A DNA stretch of 64,000 bases from assembly GCA_001897425.1 (NCBI GenBank), contig MKSW01000033.1, positions 62,001 through 126,000 on the forward strand, read 5' to 3'. A program made the translations under genes and the position numbers. This stretch comes from Actinobacteria bacterium 69-20 (lineage in GTDB: Bacteria; Actinomycetota; Actinomycetes; Mycobacteriales; Nakamurellaceae). Under the pieces are notes generated by a model. That model was not told the DNA's origin, searched no databases, and saw only the letters and a program-made list of their open reading frames with translations. This document shows positions 16,875 to 24,183 of the stretch, piece by piece; positions within the stretch are counted from its first letter, which is position 1; each line of letters starts with the position of its first letter.

Positions 16875-17369
16875 CTACGCGTTCAGCTGTGCCAGCAGAT
16901 CGTCGAGCTGACCGAACGTCTCGTGCGTCGCATCGGCTGCGCCGGTGCCGGCCGCGTCGAGCGCTTCCTTCGAGGGATAGACCTCGGTCATGGTGAGCAG
17001 CGTGTTGCCGTCCTTCTCCTCGAGCGTGACCGTGGTGACGGAGCTGTTCTCGCCGCCTTCATCGTTCGTCCACACGATGCGCGAGTGTGGCGTCACGTCG
17101 AGATACGTGCCGAAGAACACCATGCCGTCGCCGAAGTCGAGGCGGTAGCTGCCGCCGGTGCGCGCATCCATGTCCAGGGAGTGCAGCGTCATGCCCATCG
17201 ACTGCGGAACCCACCACTTTCTGAACAGCTCGGGCTTCGTCCACGCGTCGAACACGAGGCGCGCGGGTGCGTTGAACGTGCGCGTGACGACGAGTTCCCG
17301 ATCCGACGTCCGTTCCACGGTCACGGGATTCGGCTGGGCCGCGGGATCGCTAGTGCTGTGTGCGTTCAT
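16875..17369 (-). CDS. SRPBCC / AHSA1-like domain protein
   Basis: 164 aa. After a short polar leader the START-like domain is clear: LVVTRTFNAPARLVFDAWTK, ELFRKWWVP, FGDGMVFFGTYLDV and NTLLTMTEVYPSKEALDAA. These proteins bind hydrophobic ligands or act as small co-chaperone-like domains; the role here is unknown. The ATG at 17369 lies 20 bp inside the end of the ArsR gene, so the two are translationally coupled, a very common ArsR-SRPBCC pair in actinobacteria. Confidence 0.85.
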   Translation of the reverse strand: MNAHSTSDPAAQPNPVTVERTSDRELVVTRTFNAPARLVFDAWTKPELFRKWWVPQSMGMTLHSLDMDARTGGSYRLDFGDGMVFFGTYLDVTPHSRIVWTNDEGGENSSVTTVTLEEKDGNTLLTMTEVYPSKEALDAAGTGAADATHETFGQLDDLLAQLNA

Positions 17370-17712
17370 CGATCTTCTCCTGACGTTTGAGGTCTTCGAC
17401 GATTTCGTCCAGCGCGCTGAAGCGCGCATCCCACAGTTCCTGGTATCGCTTGATCCAGGCCGCCACTTCCTCGAGGCGGCGGGTGCCGATCCGGCAGTGG
17501 CGTACGCGCCCGACTTTCTCGGTGGTGACGAGGCCCGCGTACTCGAGGACGCGCACGTGCTTGCTCATGCCGGTGAGCGTCATATGGAACCCGTCGGCAA
17601 GATCCGTGATGGAGGCTTCCGAACGGCCGAGCCGCTCCAGCACGCCTCGCCGCGTCGAGTCTGCCAGCGCCACGAACGCTGCATCAAGAACGCTCTGCCG
17701 ATACTGAACCAT
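17350..17712 (-). CDS. ArsR family transcriptional regulator
   Basis: 120 aa. The winged helix covers most of the protein: ALADSTRRGVLERLG, EASITDLADGFHMTLTGMSK (recognition helix), HVRVLEYAGLVTTEKVGR, then a C-terminal helix. No metal-binding CXC motif is present, so it is probably not a metal sensor. The ATG lies inside a perfect palindrome (17701-17724), implying autorepression at the start of a probably leaderless mRNA. Encoded upstream of and overlapping the SRPBCC gene. Confidence 0.87.
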   Translation of the reverse strand: MVQYRQSVLDAAFVALADSTRRGVLERLGRSEASITDLADGFHMTLTGMSKHVRVLEYAGLVTTEKVGRVRHCRIGTRRLEEVAAWIKRYQELWDARFSALDEIVEDLKRQEKIDERTQH

Positions 17713-17724
17713 ATAGTTCAGTAT
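17701..17724. promoter_or_regulatory. ArsR operator overlapping the start codon
   Basis: Perfect 9-bp inverted repeat ATACTGAAC-N6-GTTCAGTAT. On the minus strand the spacer ends with the ArsR ATG, and the second arm encodes its residues 2-4 (VQY). A TAGATA hexamer just upstream could be the -10 box. Confidence 0.72.
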
Positions 17725-17858
17725 CTAAACACGTGGCTTGGCAGCACGCAAGAGGCGTCTCCATCGCTCCTCGTCGCTTCCTCGAACGTCCGCGCCCGCC
17801 GCGAAACAGGGCCCCGGTTCCGGATCCACCAGAGGGAAATGATTCCGAGGCCGATCGG

Positions 17859-18197
17859 TTACAGGTCGAAGATGGCTGCCAGGACGTTGCGGACCTGCTG
17901 GAGTACCACCGGGCCGACGTTGCCAATGTGCGCTGTGATCCTGCCGATGGCCACTGCCCGCACGTGTTGGCATTGAGCAGCCGAGGGTGCACGGAGTCCG
18001 TTGCGATCGTCCGGTTCGATCACCACTTCGGCGCCGCTATCTCGAAGCGTCCGGGTCAGCGGGACCACCTGCACAACGTTGGGGCCGCCTCGCAGGATCC
18101 TCGCCGCCGTCACGACGACCGCTGGGCGGACCAGTCCGGCCTCCGAACCGGAAGGTGCGCCGAGATCGAGTTCGACGACGTCACCCGGCGTCAGCAT
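17859..18197 (-). CDS. mazF: MazF/PemK-family toxin
   Basis: 112 aa endoribonuclease-toxin fold. It has LTPGDVVELDLGAPSGSE, then LVRPAVVVTAARI (the RPA/V motif), VVQVVPLTRTLRD and VRAVAIGRITAHIG, matching the MazF barrel. The predicted role is mRNA or tRNA cleavage when freed from the antitoxin. The ATG at 18197 overlaps the antitoxin gene by 17 bp; a start at 18218 is possible and would add seven residues. Complete for the family. Confidence 0.86.
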   Translation of the reverse strand: MLTPGDVVELDLGAPSGSEAGLVRPAVVVTAARILRGGPNVVQVVPLTRTLRDSGAEVVIEPDDRNGLRAPSAAQCQHVRAVAIGRITAHIGNVGPVVLQQVRNVLAAIFDL

Positions 18198-18381
18198 CGA
18201 GCCAGGAGGTTTCCTCATCGGTCAGCGGTGCGGAGAGGTCGCGTCCGATGTCGTCTTGGAGCAGCAGTCGAACGGCCCGGGAGACCGTGTCGGCGACTGT
18301 TTGGTGGCGCTGGTCGGCAAGCCGCCGCAACTCTCGATGGGTGGTCCGGCTGATCCGGATCGTTGTTGTCGTGTCGGGCAT
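18181..18381 (-). CDS. mazE: ribbon-helix-helix antitoxin (MazE-like)
   Basis: 66 aa. The N-terminus TTTIRISRTTHRELRRLAD is an RHH DNA-binding strand-helix. The C-terminal tail is acidic (LTDEETSWLDADAG) and should neutralise the downstream MazF. It is the first gene of the pair, with a 6+6 palindrome (18399-18418) upstream as probable operator. The last intact gene before the right edge of the island. Confidence 0.82.
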   Translation of the reverse strand: MPDTTTTIRISRTTHRELRRLADQRHQTVADTVSRAVRLLLQDDIGRDLSAPLTDEETSWLDADAG

Positions 18382-18398
18382 GGTGACATCCTAGCGCT

Positions 18399-18418
18399 TG
18401 TAGATTCCTTAGTCTACA
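18399..18418. promoter_or_regulatory. probable MazE operator
   Basis: Inverted repeat TGTAGA-N8-TCTACA starting 18 bp upstream of the antitoxin ATG, in a locally AT-rich promoter region. Confidence 0.55.
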
Positions 18419-18656
18419 GGCACCGTTCCATTGCATGAACGCAGGCACGATGCGAGGTACAGCGCAACGCGCGGTAGTCGCGGCGGGCAACGCGCCGCAG
18501 CCGGGAAACCTTCGCTCCGAGGCGGTGAGATTCGGCGTCAACGTTCCGACAGGAGTGTCGTCGTCATCTGCAGCGCCCATGACGATTCCGTCGTCAAACA
18601 GGTTGGCGGGCAACACATATCCTCACGGCGCGGCTGCGCCAAGGCTGCCGGTGGGG

Positions 18657-19226
18657 TTAGCGCTCCGCGCGAACATCGTCATCGGCGTCATCGGCGTCAT
18701 CGGCGGCCTTGTGGCGGGTGAGCTGCGCGATCCTGGCCGCAGCGCGCGGATACCGCTCCGCAAGCTCCGCGCGGTCGCCGAGGCGGAATCCGGTCCAGTC
18801 GAACGGGGGGGCCATGGTCGTGCCCAGCAGGGTCCATTCCCCCGTCGATGACGAGCCTTGCCACACACCGCCAGGTACCACGATCTGCGGACGCTGCCCG
18901 GCCGAGATATCCGCCCCCAGAACGGGTTCCGTCACCGACCCGTCCGGGTGCAGCAGCAGTAGCGTGAGCGGCGCGCCGGCGTAGAAGTGGTAGATCTCCG
19001 GGCCGTCGAGCAGGTGCAGCGCCGAGAAGTCGCCGCCGGCGAGCAGGTAGTAGATGGCGGTGGATGCCTCGTCGGCATGGGTCTGCCGGTACAGGCCGCC
19101 CTCGTCGGGGAGCGGTGCGAGCCGCAGCAGGTCGATGATGCGTTGCGCCTCCGCAGGCATGGCGGGCGGGTCGGGCGGCGCTGACGGGTCGGATCGCTCG
19201 GGCACCTCAGGCACGGCACCGGTCAT
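18657..19226 (-). CDS. cupin family protein (DUF985/cupin_5)
   Basis: 189 aa. The DUF985 pattern is clear: DEGGLYRQTHADE, TAIYYLLAGGDFSALHLL, EIYHFYAGAPLTLLLLHPDG, RPQIVVPGGVWQGSSS and APPFDWTGFRLGDRAELAERYP. A single-domain beta-barrel of uncertain chemistry, possibly sugar- or nucleotide-related. The ATG overlaps the permease stop (ATGA at 19223-19226), so it is the last gene of the nucleoside import operon. Its 3' end is the 23-bp sequence duplicated at 1620-1642, and its C-terminal DDADDADDD tract comes from a tandem 9-bp repeat. Confidence 0.85.
   Translation of the reverse strand: MTGAVPEVPERSDPSAPPDPPAMPAEAQRIIDLLRLAPLPDEGGLYRQTHADEASTAIYYLLAGGDFSALHLLDGPEIYHFYAGAPLTLLLLHPDGSVTEPVLGADISAGQRPQIVVPGGVWQGSSSTGEWTLLGTTMAPPFDWTGFRLGDRAELAERYPRAAARIAQLTRHKAADDADDADDDVRAER
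18661..18683. repeat. right 23-bp direct repeat within the cupin 3' end
   Basis: Identical to 1620-1642. It covers the last codons of the cupin gene; the stop here is TAA supplied by the island side, while the left copy is followed by TAG. Confidence 0.75.
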
Positions 19227-20143
19227 TCGATGACGGCGGACACGATGCCGCGCTTGAAGTACTTGCGCGCAATGATCAGCGCGATCAGCGTGACGACATA
19301 CGGTGCGGCATCGGTGATCTGCGCGGGCAGCCCATTGCCCTGCAACCGGAAGCCGAAGGCCTCGGCGAAGCCGAACAACACGCACGCGCCGAAGGTGCCG
19401 ATCGGGTGCGCGCGTCCGAGCATCACCGCGACGACGGCGATCCAGCCGCGTCCGGCCGACATGTTCTCGGAGAACTGCACCACGTTCCCGAGGGCGAGCT
19501 GCGCGCCGGCCAGGCCGCACAGCACGCCGGAGAGCAGCACCGCGCCGTACCGGTACCGGTTCGGGTTGACGCCGAGCGTGGACGCGGCTGTAGGCCGCTC
19601 GCCCACGCCGCGCAACCGCAGGCCGAGCGGGTACCGGAACATGACGAGCTGGGTGACGATCACCAGGATCAGCGCCAGGTAGCCGATCAGGGTCAGGTTG
19701 AACAACACCGGACCCACCCAGGGAATGTCGGCGAGCAGCGGGATGCGCACCGTGTCCAGGCCGATGATCTTGGGGTTCTGGAACACGCCCCGGACATGGA
19801 AGAACGCGACGAGCAGGAACCCCGTCACACCCACGCCGAAGATATTGAGGGCGACCCCGAGCACGATCGGGTCGGCCCGGCGGGTCACCGACCCGTAGGC
19901 GAGCACCGCGGACACGGCCACGGTGGCCGCGACCGCGATCAGCACGCCGAGATACCCGCTCCCGGTCGCATACGAGCCCGCGACGGCCGCGAAGCAGCCG
20001 ATCAGCATCAACCCCTCGAGCGCGATGTTGAAGACGCCGGCGCGTTCACAGATCAACCCGCCCAGCGCCGCCAGCAGAACCGGAATCAGCGCGCGCACGA
20101 CCGAGGCGAAGAGCTCACCGTCGATCAGATTCGACCAGTTCAT
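19223..20143 (-). CDS. nucleoside ABC transporter permease (second)
   Basis: 306 aa with about 8-9 hydrophobic segments. The motif RAGVFNIALEGLMLIGCFAA is the conserved EAA-like loop of BMP-type nucleoside importers (RnsD/YufQ-like). GVGERPTAASTLGVNPNRYR is the second cytoplasmic loop that contacts the ATPase. It is directly adjacent to the other permease gene (stop and start abut) and overlaps the cupin start. With the other permease and ATPase it forms the inner-membrane part of a nucleoside uptake system. Confidence 0.88.
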   Translation of the reverse strand: MNWSNLIDGELFASVVRALIPVLLAALGGLICERAGVFNIALEGLMLIGCFAAVAGSYATGSGYLGVLIAVAATVAVSAVLAYGSVTRRADPIVLGVALNIFGVGVTGFLLVAFFHVRGVFQNPKIIGLDTVRIPLLADIPWVGPVLFNLTLIGYLALILVIVTQLVMFRYPLGLRLRGVGERPTAASTLGVNPNRYRYGAVLLSGVLCGLAGAQLALGNVVQFSENMSAGRGWIAVVAVMLGRAHPIGTFGACVLFGFAEAFGFRLQGNGLPAQITDAAPYVVTLIALIIARKYFKRGIVSAVIE

Positions 20144-21337
20144 CTAGACCCTGCCCACTTCGTCGTCCGCGGTGACGCGGTCGGTGATCGCCGGCAGGTC
20201 GCGGCCATGCCGCCGGGACAAATTTAGCCACCGGGGCAGCGTCAACCGCACGACGATCAGGATGATCACCGCCGCCTGGATCACCTGCGAGAGCTGCGAC
20301 GACACGCCGTCCGAGCGTTGCATCGCCTCGCCGCCGACGATCAGCGCGGCGAAGAACGCGCCCGAGACGAGAACCCCGATGGGCCGGTTCGCCGCCAGCA
20401 ACGCGACGAGCAGGCCGGTCCACGCGTAGTTCGTGCCCACCAGCGCGCCGTCGATGAGGCGGAAATCGCTGCCGAGCACCAACATCACGCCGACGAGCCC
20501 GCTGATCGCGCCGCTGAAGATCATCGTCCGGATGACGAGCGCGGTCGTGTGCACGCCGCCGTACTGCGCGAAGCGCAGATTCTGGCCGGCCAGCCCCGAC
20601 TCGAAGCCGCCAGGGGTCTTCCGATTCACGAAGATGACGAGGGCGACCACGGCGAGCACCACCAGCAACGAGTAGTTGACGTTGCGGGTGATGAGCAGCA
20701 GGGCGTTCTCCTTGCCGAGCGAGTGGCGCAGGGCAGTGCCCCACGCGGAATCCGCCGGGATCAGGGCGGGGATGCGGGTGTCGTCCGGGATCATCGGGGT
20801 CGCCACCATGCTCGACCCCTTCTCCTTGAGCGGGAAGCGCACCAGATAGCTGCTGAAGTACCGGGCCGGATAGTTCAGCAGCAGGCTGCTGATCAGGATG
20901 GGGACGCCCATGGACGTCTGCAGCACCGCGGCGAGCATCGCCCACAGCGCTCCGGCGGCCATCGCGGCGAGGCAGGCGACCACGATCACGACGGGGCCAG
21001 GGCCGGGCATGGTGAGAGCGACGAGCGTGCCCGCAAGTCCGCCGAGCACCATCTGGCCTTCGGCACCCAGGTTGAACACCCCGGCGCGGAACGCGATGGC
21101 CAGCGCGATCGCCATGCCGATGATGGGGGTGGCGCGCTGCAGGGTGTTCGCCGGGCCGCGCCCGGTGAGCGCACCCTCGACCATGGACGGGTATGCCACG
21201 AACGGATTGATCCCGGCGATGGCGATGGCGACCGCGCCGATGGCCAGCGCCACGATGATCGACACGGGGACCGGCCCGGCCAGCCAGGCCAAGGTCCGGC
21301 GAACGAGAGTGCGGTCCGCGGCGAGTTCGGTCGTCAT
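20144..21337 (-). CDS. nucleoside ABC transporter permease (first)
   Basis: 397 aa, the larger of the two permeases (RnsC/YufP-like). An N-terminal helix is followed by a periplasmic stretch, then RAGVFNLGAEGQMVLGGLAGTL, the conserved loop. PARYFSSYLVRFPLKEKGSS is the long external loop, and there are several further helices. The start overlaps the ATPase stop (ATGA at 21334-21337). The last ~20 residues are cytoplasmic and charged. Confidence 0.88.
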   Translation of the reverse strand: MTTELAADRTLVRRTLAWLAGPVPVSIIVALAIGAVAIAIAGINPFVAYPSMVEGALTGRGPANTLQRATPIIGMAIALAIAFRAGVFNLGAEGQMVLGGLAGTLVALTMPGPGPVVIVVACLAAMAAGALWAMLAAVLQTSMGVPILISSLLLNYPARYFSSYLVRFPLKEKGSSMVATPMIPDDTRIPALIPADSAWGTALRHSLGKENALLLITRNVNYSLLVVLAVVALVIFVNRKTPGGFESGLAGQNLRFAQYGGVHTTALVIRTMIFSGAISGLVGVMLVLGSDFRLIDGALVGTNYAWTGLLVALLAANRPIGVLVSGAFFAALIVGGEAMQRSDGVSSQLSQVIQAAVIILIVVRLTLPRWLNLSRRHGRDLPAITDRVTADDEVGRV

Positions 21338-22905
21338 ACCAGCTCCCCGGGTTGCGCGGCGCGCGCCTGGTCCGGGGACGCCCCGGCCATCAGCATCCCG
21401 AGCGTGGACTCGTTCGCCTGCGCGGCGGGAACCTCGGCGACCACGGCGCCCTCGAACATCACCAAGATCCGGCCGGCCAGGCTCATGATCTCGGACAGTT
21501 CCGCGGAGACCAGCAGCACCGCCCCGCCCCAGTCGCGGAACGCCGTGATCTCGCCGTGCAGGAATTCGATCGCCCCGATGTCGACACCGCGCGTCGGCTG
21601 TTCGGCGATCAAAAGCGGTGTGTCGTGGCTCATCTCGCGAGCCACGACGACCTTCTGCAGGTTGCCGCCGGAGAGCGTGCCGACCCGCGTGGCCGGGCCG
21701 GGCACCTTGATCTGGAACCGTTCGATCAGCTCGCGAGCCCGGCGCGTCATCGCCGACCGCTGCAGGAGACCGCGACGCAGCAGCGGCGGCTGACGGTGGT
21801 GGCCCAACGACAGGTTGTCGGTGGTGTCCGCCGTCCCGGCGGTGCCGACGGCGTGCCGGTCCTCGGGGATGTAGGCCATGCCGGCGCGCCGACGTTCGGC
21901 GACCGACGCTCGGGTGACGTCGCGGCCGCCGATGCGGACGGTGCCAGATTCGATGGGCCGCAGGCCGGCGATTGCCTCGACCAATTCGGTCTGCCCATTG
22001 CCGGCAACCCCCGCAATGCCGACGATCTCGCCGGCGCGGACCTCCAGGCTGACGCCAGAACCGCTACCACCGACGCCACCGCCACCGACGGCGGTGCGGC
22101 CGTCCTCGGCGTGGACGGTGACATCGTGCAGGGCGAGCACCGTCTTGCCGGGCTCGCCGGCCGCCGCCGTCGCCTGGAGGACGACGTCGCGGCCCGTCAT
22201 GGCGCGGGTGATGGCCCGCGCGTCGGTCTGCGCGGTCACCATCCGGTCGGCGACGCGCCCGTCGCGAAGCACGGTGACCCGGTCGGAGAGCGCCATGACC
22301 TCTTTGAGCTTGTGGGTGATGAAGATGATGGTGCGACCGTCGGCGGCCAGCGCGCGCAGGATCTCGAACAGCCGCTCCGCCTCCTGGGGGGTGAGCACTG
22401 CTGTCGGCTCGTCCAGGATCAGCACGGAGGCGTCTCGGTACAGGGCCTTGATGATCTCGACCCGCTGCAACACGCCGACCGGCAGGTCGTCGACGCGGGC
22501 GGCCGGGTCCAGCGCGAGCCCATAGCGCTCGGCGATCGCGGCGACCTCCCGCTCGGCGCCTTTGCGATCGAACCGGCCGCGGCGGGTGGTCTCCCGGCCG
22601 AAGACCACGTTCTCGGCAACGGTGAGCGAGGGGAACAGCTTGAACGATTGGAAGACCATGCCGAGGCCGGCCGCGATGGCGTCGCGCGGGGAGGCGAAGT
22701 GCCGTTCGACGCCGGCCAGCCGGATCTCGCCCTCGTCGGGCTGGTAGAGCCCGAACAGGATCGACATGAGCGTCGACTTGCCCGCCCCGTTCTCGCCCAT
22801 CAGGGCGTGGATCTCGCCCTTCTCGACGGTGAGGTCGATGTGGTCGTTCGCGAGCACGCCGGGAAAGCGCTTGGTGATGCCGCGCAATTCCAGCTGCACT
22901 GTCAC
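21334..22905 (-). CDS. nucleoside ABC transporter ATPase (two NBDs)
   Basis: 523 aa, RbsA/YufO-like double ATPase. The first domain has Walker A GENGAGKST (37-45) and DEPTAVLTPQEAERLFE as Walker B. The second has the usual degenerate nucleotide loop GVAGNGQTELVEAIAG and SGGNLQKVVVAREMSH, with EQPTRGVDIGAIEFLH. Gly/Ser- and Ala-rich linkers (near residue 275) join them. It energises import of the nucleoside bound by the BMP lipoprotein encoded upstream. A strong hairpin lies between the two genes. Confidence 0.9.
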   Translation of the reverse strand: MTVQLELRGITKRFPGVLANDHIDLTVEKGEIHALMGENGAGKSTLMSILFGLYQPDEGEIRLAGVERHFASPRDAIAAGLGMVFQSFKLFPSLTVAENVVFGRETTRRGRFDRKGAEREVAAIAERYGLALDPAARVDDLPVGVLQRVEIIKALYRDASVLILDEPTAVLTPQEAERLFEILRALAADGRTIIFITHKLKEVMALSDRVTVLRDGRVADRMVTAQTDARAITRAMTGRDVVLQATAAAGEPGKTVLALHDVTVHAEDGRTAVGGGGVGGSGSGVSLEVRAGEIVGIAGVAGNGQTELVEAIAGLRPIESGTVRIGGRDVTRASVAERRRAGMAYIPEDRHAVGTAGTADTTDNLSLGHHRQPPLLRRGLLQRSAMTRRARELIERFQIKVPGPATRVGTLSGGNLQKVVVAREMSHDTPLLIAEQPTRGVDIGAIEFLHGEITAFRDWGGAVLLVSAELSEIMSLAGRILVMFEGAVVAEVPAAQANESTLGMLMAGASPDQARAAQPGELV

Positions 22906-22970
22906 GAGGGTTCTCCGTCGCGGGAGGGTGGGTGGGCTGATGTCACAGCCGGGATGGGTGGGCCGATGCC

Positions 22971-23004
22971 GGTCGGCGCCCGGTGTTGCCGCCGGGCGCC
23001 GACC
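22971..23004. terminator. 13-bp stem hairpin between binding protein and transporter genes
   Basis: Arms GGTCGGCGCCCGG (22971-22983) and its exact complement (22992-23004) with an 8-nt loop, seven bases after the lipoprotein stop. There is no U tract. Such stem-loops after binding-protein genes commonly stabilise their mRNA and attenuate transporter expression. Confidence 0.65.
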
Positions 23005-23010
23005 GCGTGG

Positions 23011-24183
23011 TCAGCCGGCTGCCGGATCCGGGATGGTGATCTTGCCGTCGATGATGTCCTGACGGGCCTGCTTGACCTTGGCGAGCACGTCCGGGTGGTC
23101 CATCACGACGCAGCCGCTGTTCGCCGCACCGTCCATCAGGCTGGTCACGTTCATGCCGTTCTCCTTGAGACCGTAGGAGGACAGCGATCGCGCGGTTCCG
23201 TCGAGGATCTTGCCGATCTCCGTCACCACGAGCACGTCCACGGCCTTCATGGTGTTGTCAACCACGTGCCCGGGTGCCATGCCGCACTGGTTCACGTCGA
23301 CGCCGTAGGTGAAGAAGTTCTTCTCCTTGGCCGCCTCCATGATGCCGCCGTTGCTGCCCGCGCCGACCGCGAACACCTGGTCGACCCCGGTCGCCGCGAG
23401 TGCCAGCGCCTGCTCTTTGCCCTTGCCCGGGTCGGCGAACGGGCTACTGCCGCCGATGAACAGCTGCGTGTCGGTGATCGAGGGGTCCACCTTCTGCGCG
23501 GAGTGCGCGAACGTGTCGGAGTAGCGGTGCAGGAACGGGATGTCCACCGCGACGACGGAACCGACCTTCTTCGTCTTGGTGAGCATGCCGGCTTCCAAGC
23601 CGACGAGATACGAGGCCTCCTGCTCGCGGAACACGGCGCAGTGCAGGTTCTTCGGCGGATCGGTCGGGCACGCGTCGATGAGGACGAACTGCTGATCCGG
23701 GTTCTTCTCGGCGTATTCCTTCGACAGGTCGGTGAAGTCGAAGGTGATCAGCACGATCACGTCGGGCTGCGCGTCGATCGCCGCCTCGATGTTCGCGCGC
23801 TGGCTGGCGACGTCGGTGCTCTCGTAGGTCTTCGAGGTGCCGCCGAACTTCGCGGCCGCGTCCTTGATGCCCTTGTCGCCGAGTCCGAGGAACTCGTTGA
23901 CGCCGATCGGGTTGTTGGTGATGTAGATGAAGCTGTGGTCGCCCTTGGCCGCGCCGCTGCCCTGCCCGCCGTCGGCGCTGCTCGTCTCGCTGCCGGCGCT
24001 GCTCGTTTCACTGCCCGCGCTGCTCGACCCAGCCCCGGCGCCGCTACTGGTGCTATTGCCCGCTGTGCTCGACCCACCCCCGGCGCCACCGCTGCTTCCG
24101 CACGCGGACAGTCCCAACGCCGCAATGACGGCGATCGCGGCCCCCGCCAGCGCCGTCCGCCTGGACGTCGTCATCAACCTCAT
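23011..24183 (-). CDS. BMP-family nucleoside-binding lipoprotein
   Basis: 390 aa. The signal peptide (RRTALAGAAIAVIAALGLSAC) ends in lipobox LSAC, followed by a Ser/Gly/Ala linker of about 60 residues with repeated SSAGSETSSAGSETSS units. The BMP (PnrA/BmpA) domain then shows YITNNPIGVNEFLGLGDKGI, VLITFDFTDLSKEYA and VFAVGAGSNGGIMEAAKE. Solute receptor at the outer face of the membrane. The start shares one base with the mtnA stop (TGATG). Co-transcription with mtnA makes methylthioadenosine or another 5'-modified nucleoside a likely ligand (inference). Confidence 0.9.
   Translation of the reverse strand: MRLMTTSRRTALAGAAIAVIAALGLSACGSSGGAGGGSSTAGNSTSSGAGAGSSSAGSETSSAGSETSSADGGQGSGAAKGDHSFIYITNNPIGVNEFLGLGDKGIKDAAAKFGGTSKTYESTDVASQRANIEAAIDAQPDVIVLITFDFTDLSKEYAEKNPDQQFVLIDACPTDPPKNLHCAVFREQEASYLVGLEAGMLTKTKKVGSVVAVDIPFLHRYSDTFAHSAQKVDPSITDTQLFIGGSSPFADPGKGKEQALALAATGVDQVFAVGAGSNGGIMEAAKEKNFFTYGVDVNQCGMAPGHVVDNTMKAVDVLVVTEIGKILDGTARSLSSYGLKENGMNVTSLMDGAANSGCVVMDHPDVLAKVKQARQDIIDGKITIPDPAAG

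Larger units (their letters stand above)
1620..18683. mobile_element. putative genomic island bounded by 23-bp direct repeats
   Basis: The block is bounded by perfect 23-bp direct repeats at 1620-1642 and 18661-18683. The right copy is the 3' end of the cupin gene. The left copy encodes the same last residues (DDDVRAER) and a stop (TAG) on the minus strand, just after the uridine phosphorylase-like gene. Removing the block would place the phosphorylase and cupin genes convergent, about 16 bp between stop codons, joining two halves of a nucleoside-salvage locus. The contents are accessory: toxin-antitoxin pairs, regulators with their targets, transporters, oxidoreductases and several broken genes. 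No integrase or transposase is recognisable, so the insertion mechanism is unknown. Confidence 0.6.

Noticed and set aside
20318..21793. Long plus-strand frame across the nucleoside permease genes
   Set aside because: His/Asp/Arg-rich shadow of a hydrophobic permease; no ribosome site.
23960..24080. Repeats in the BMP lipoprotein linker as a possible DNA repeat element
   Set aside because: They encode the in-frame Ser/Gly/Ala linker after the lipobox, common in surface lipoproteins.
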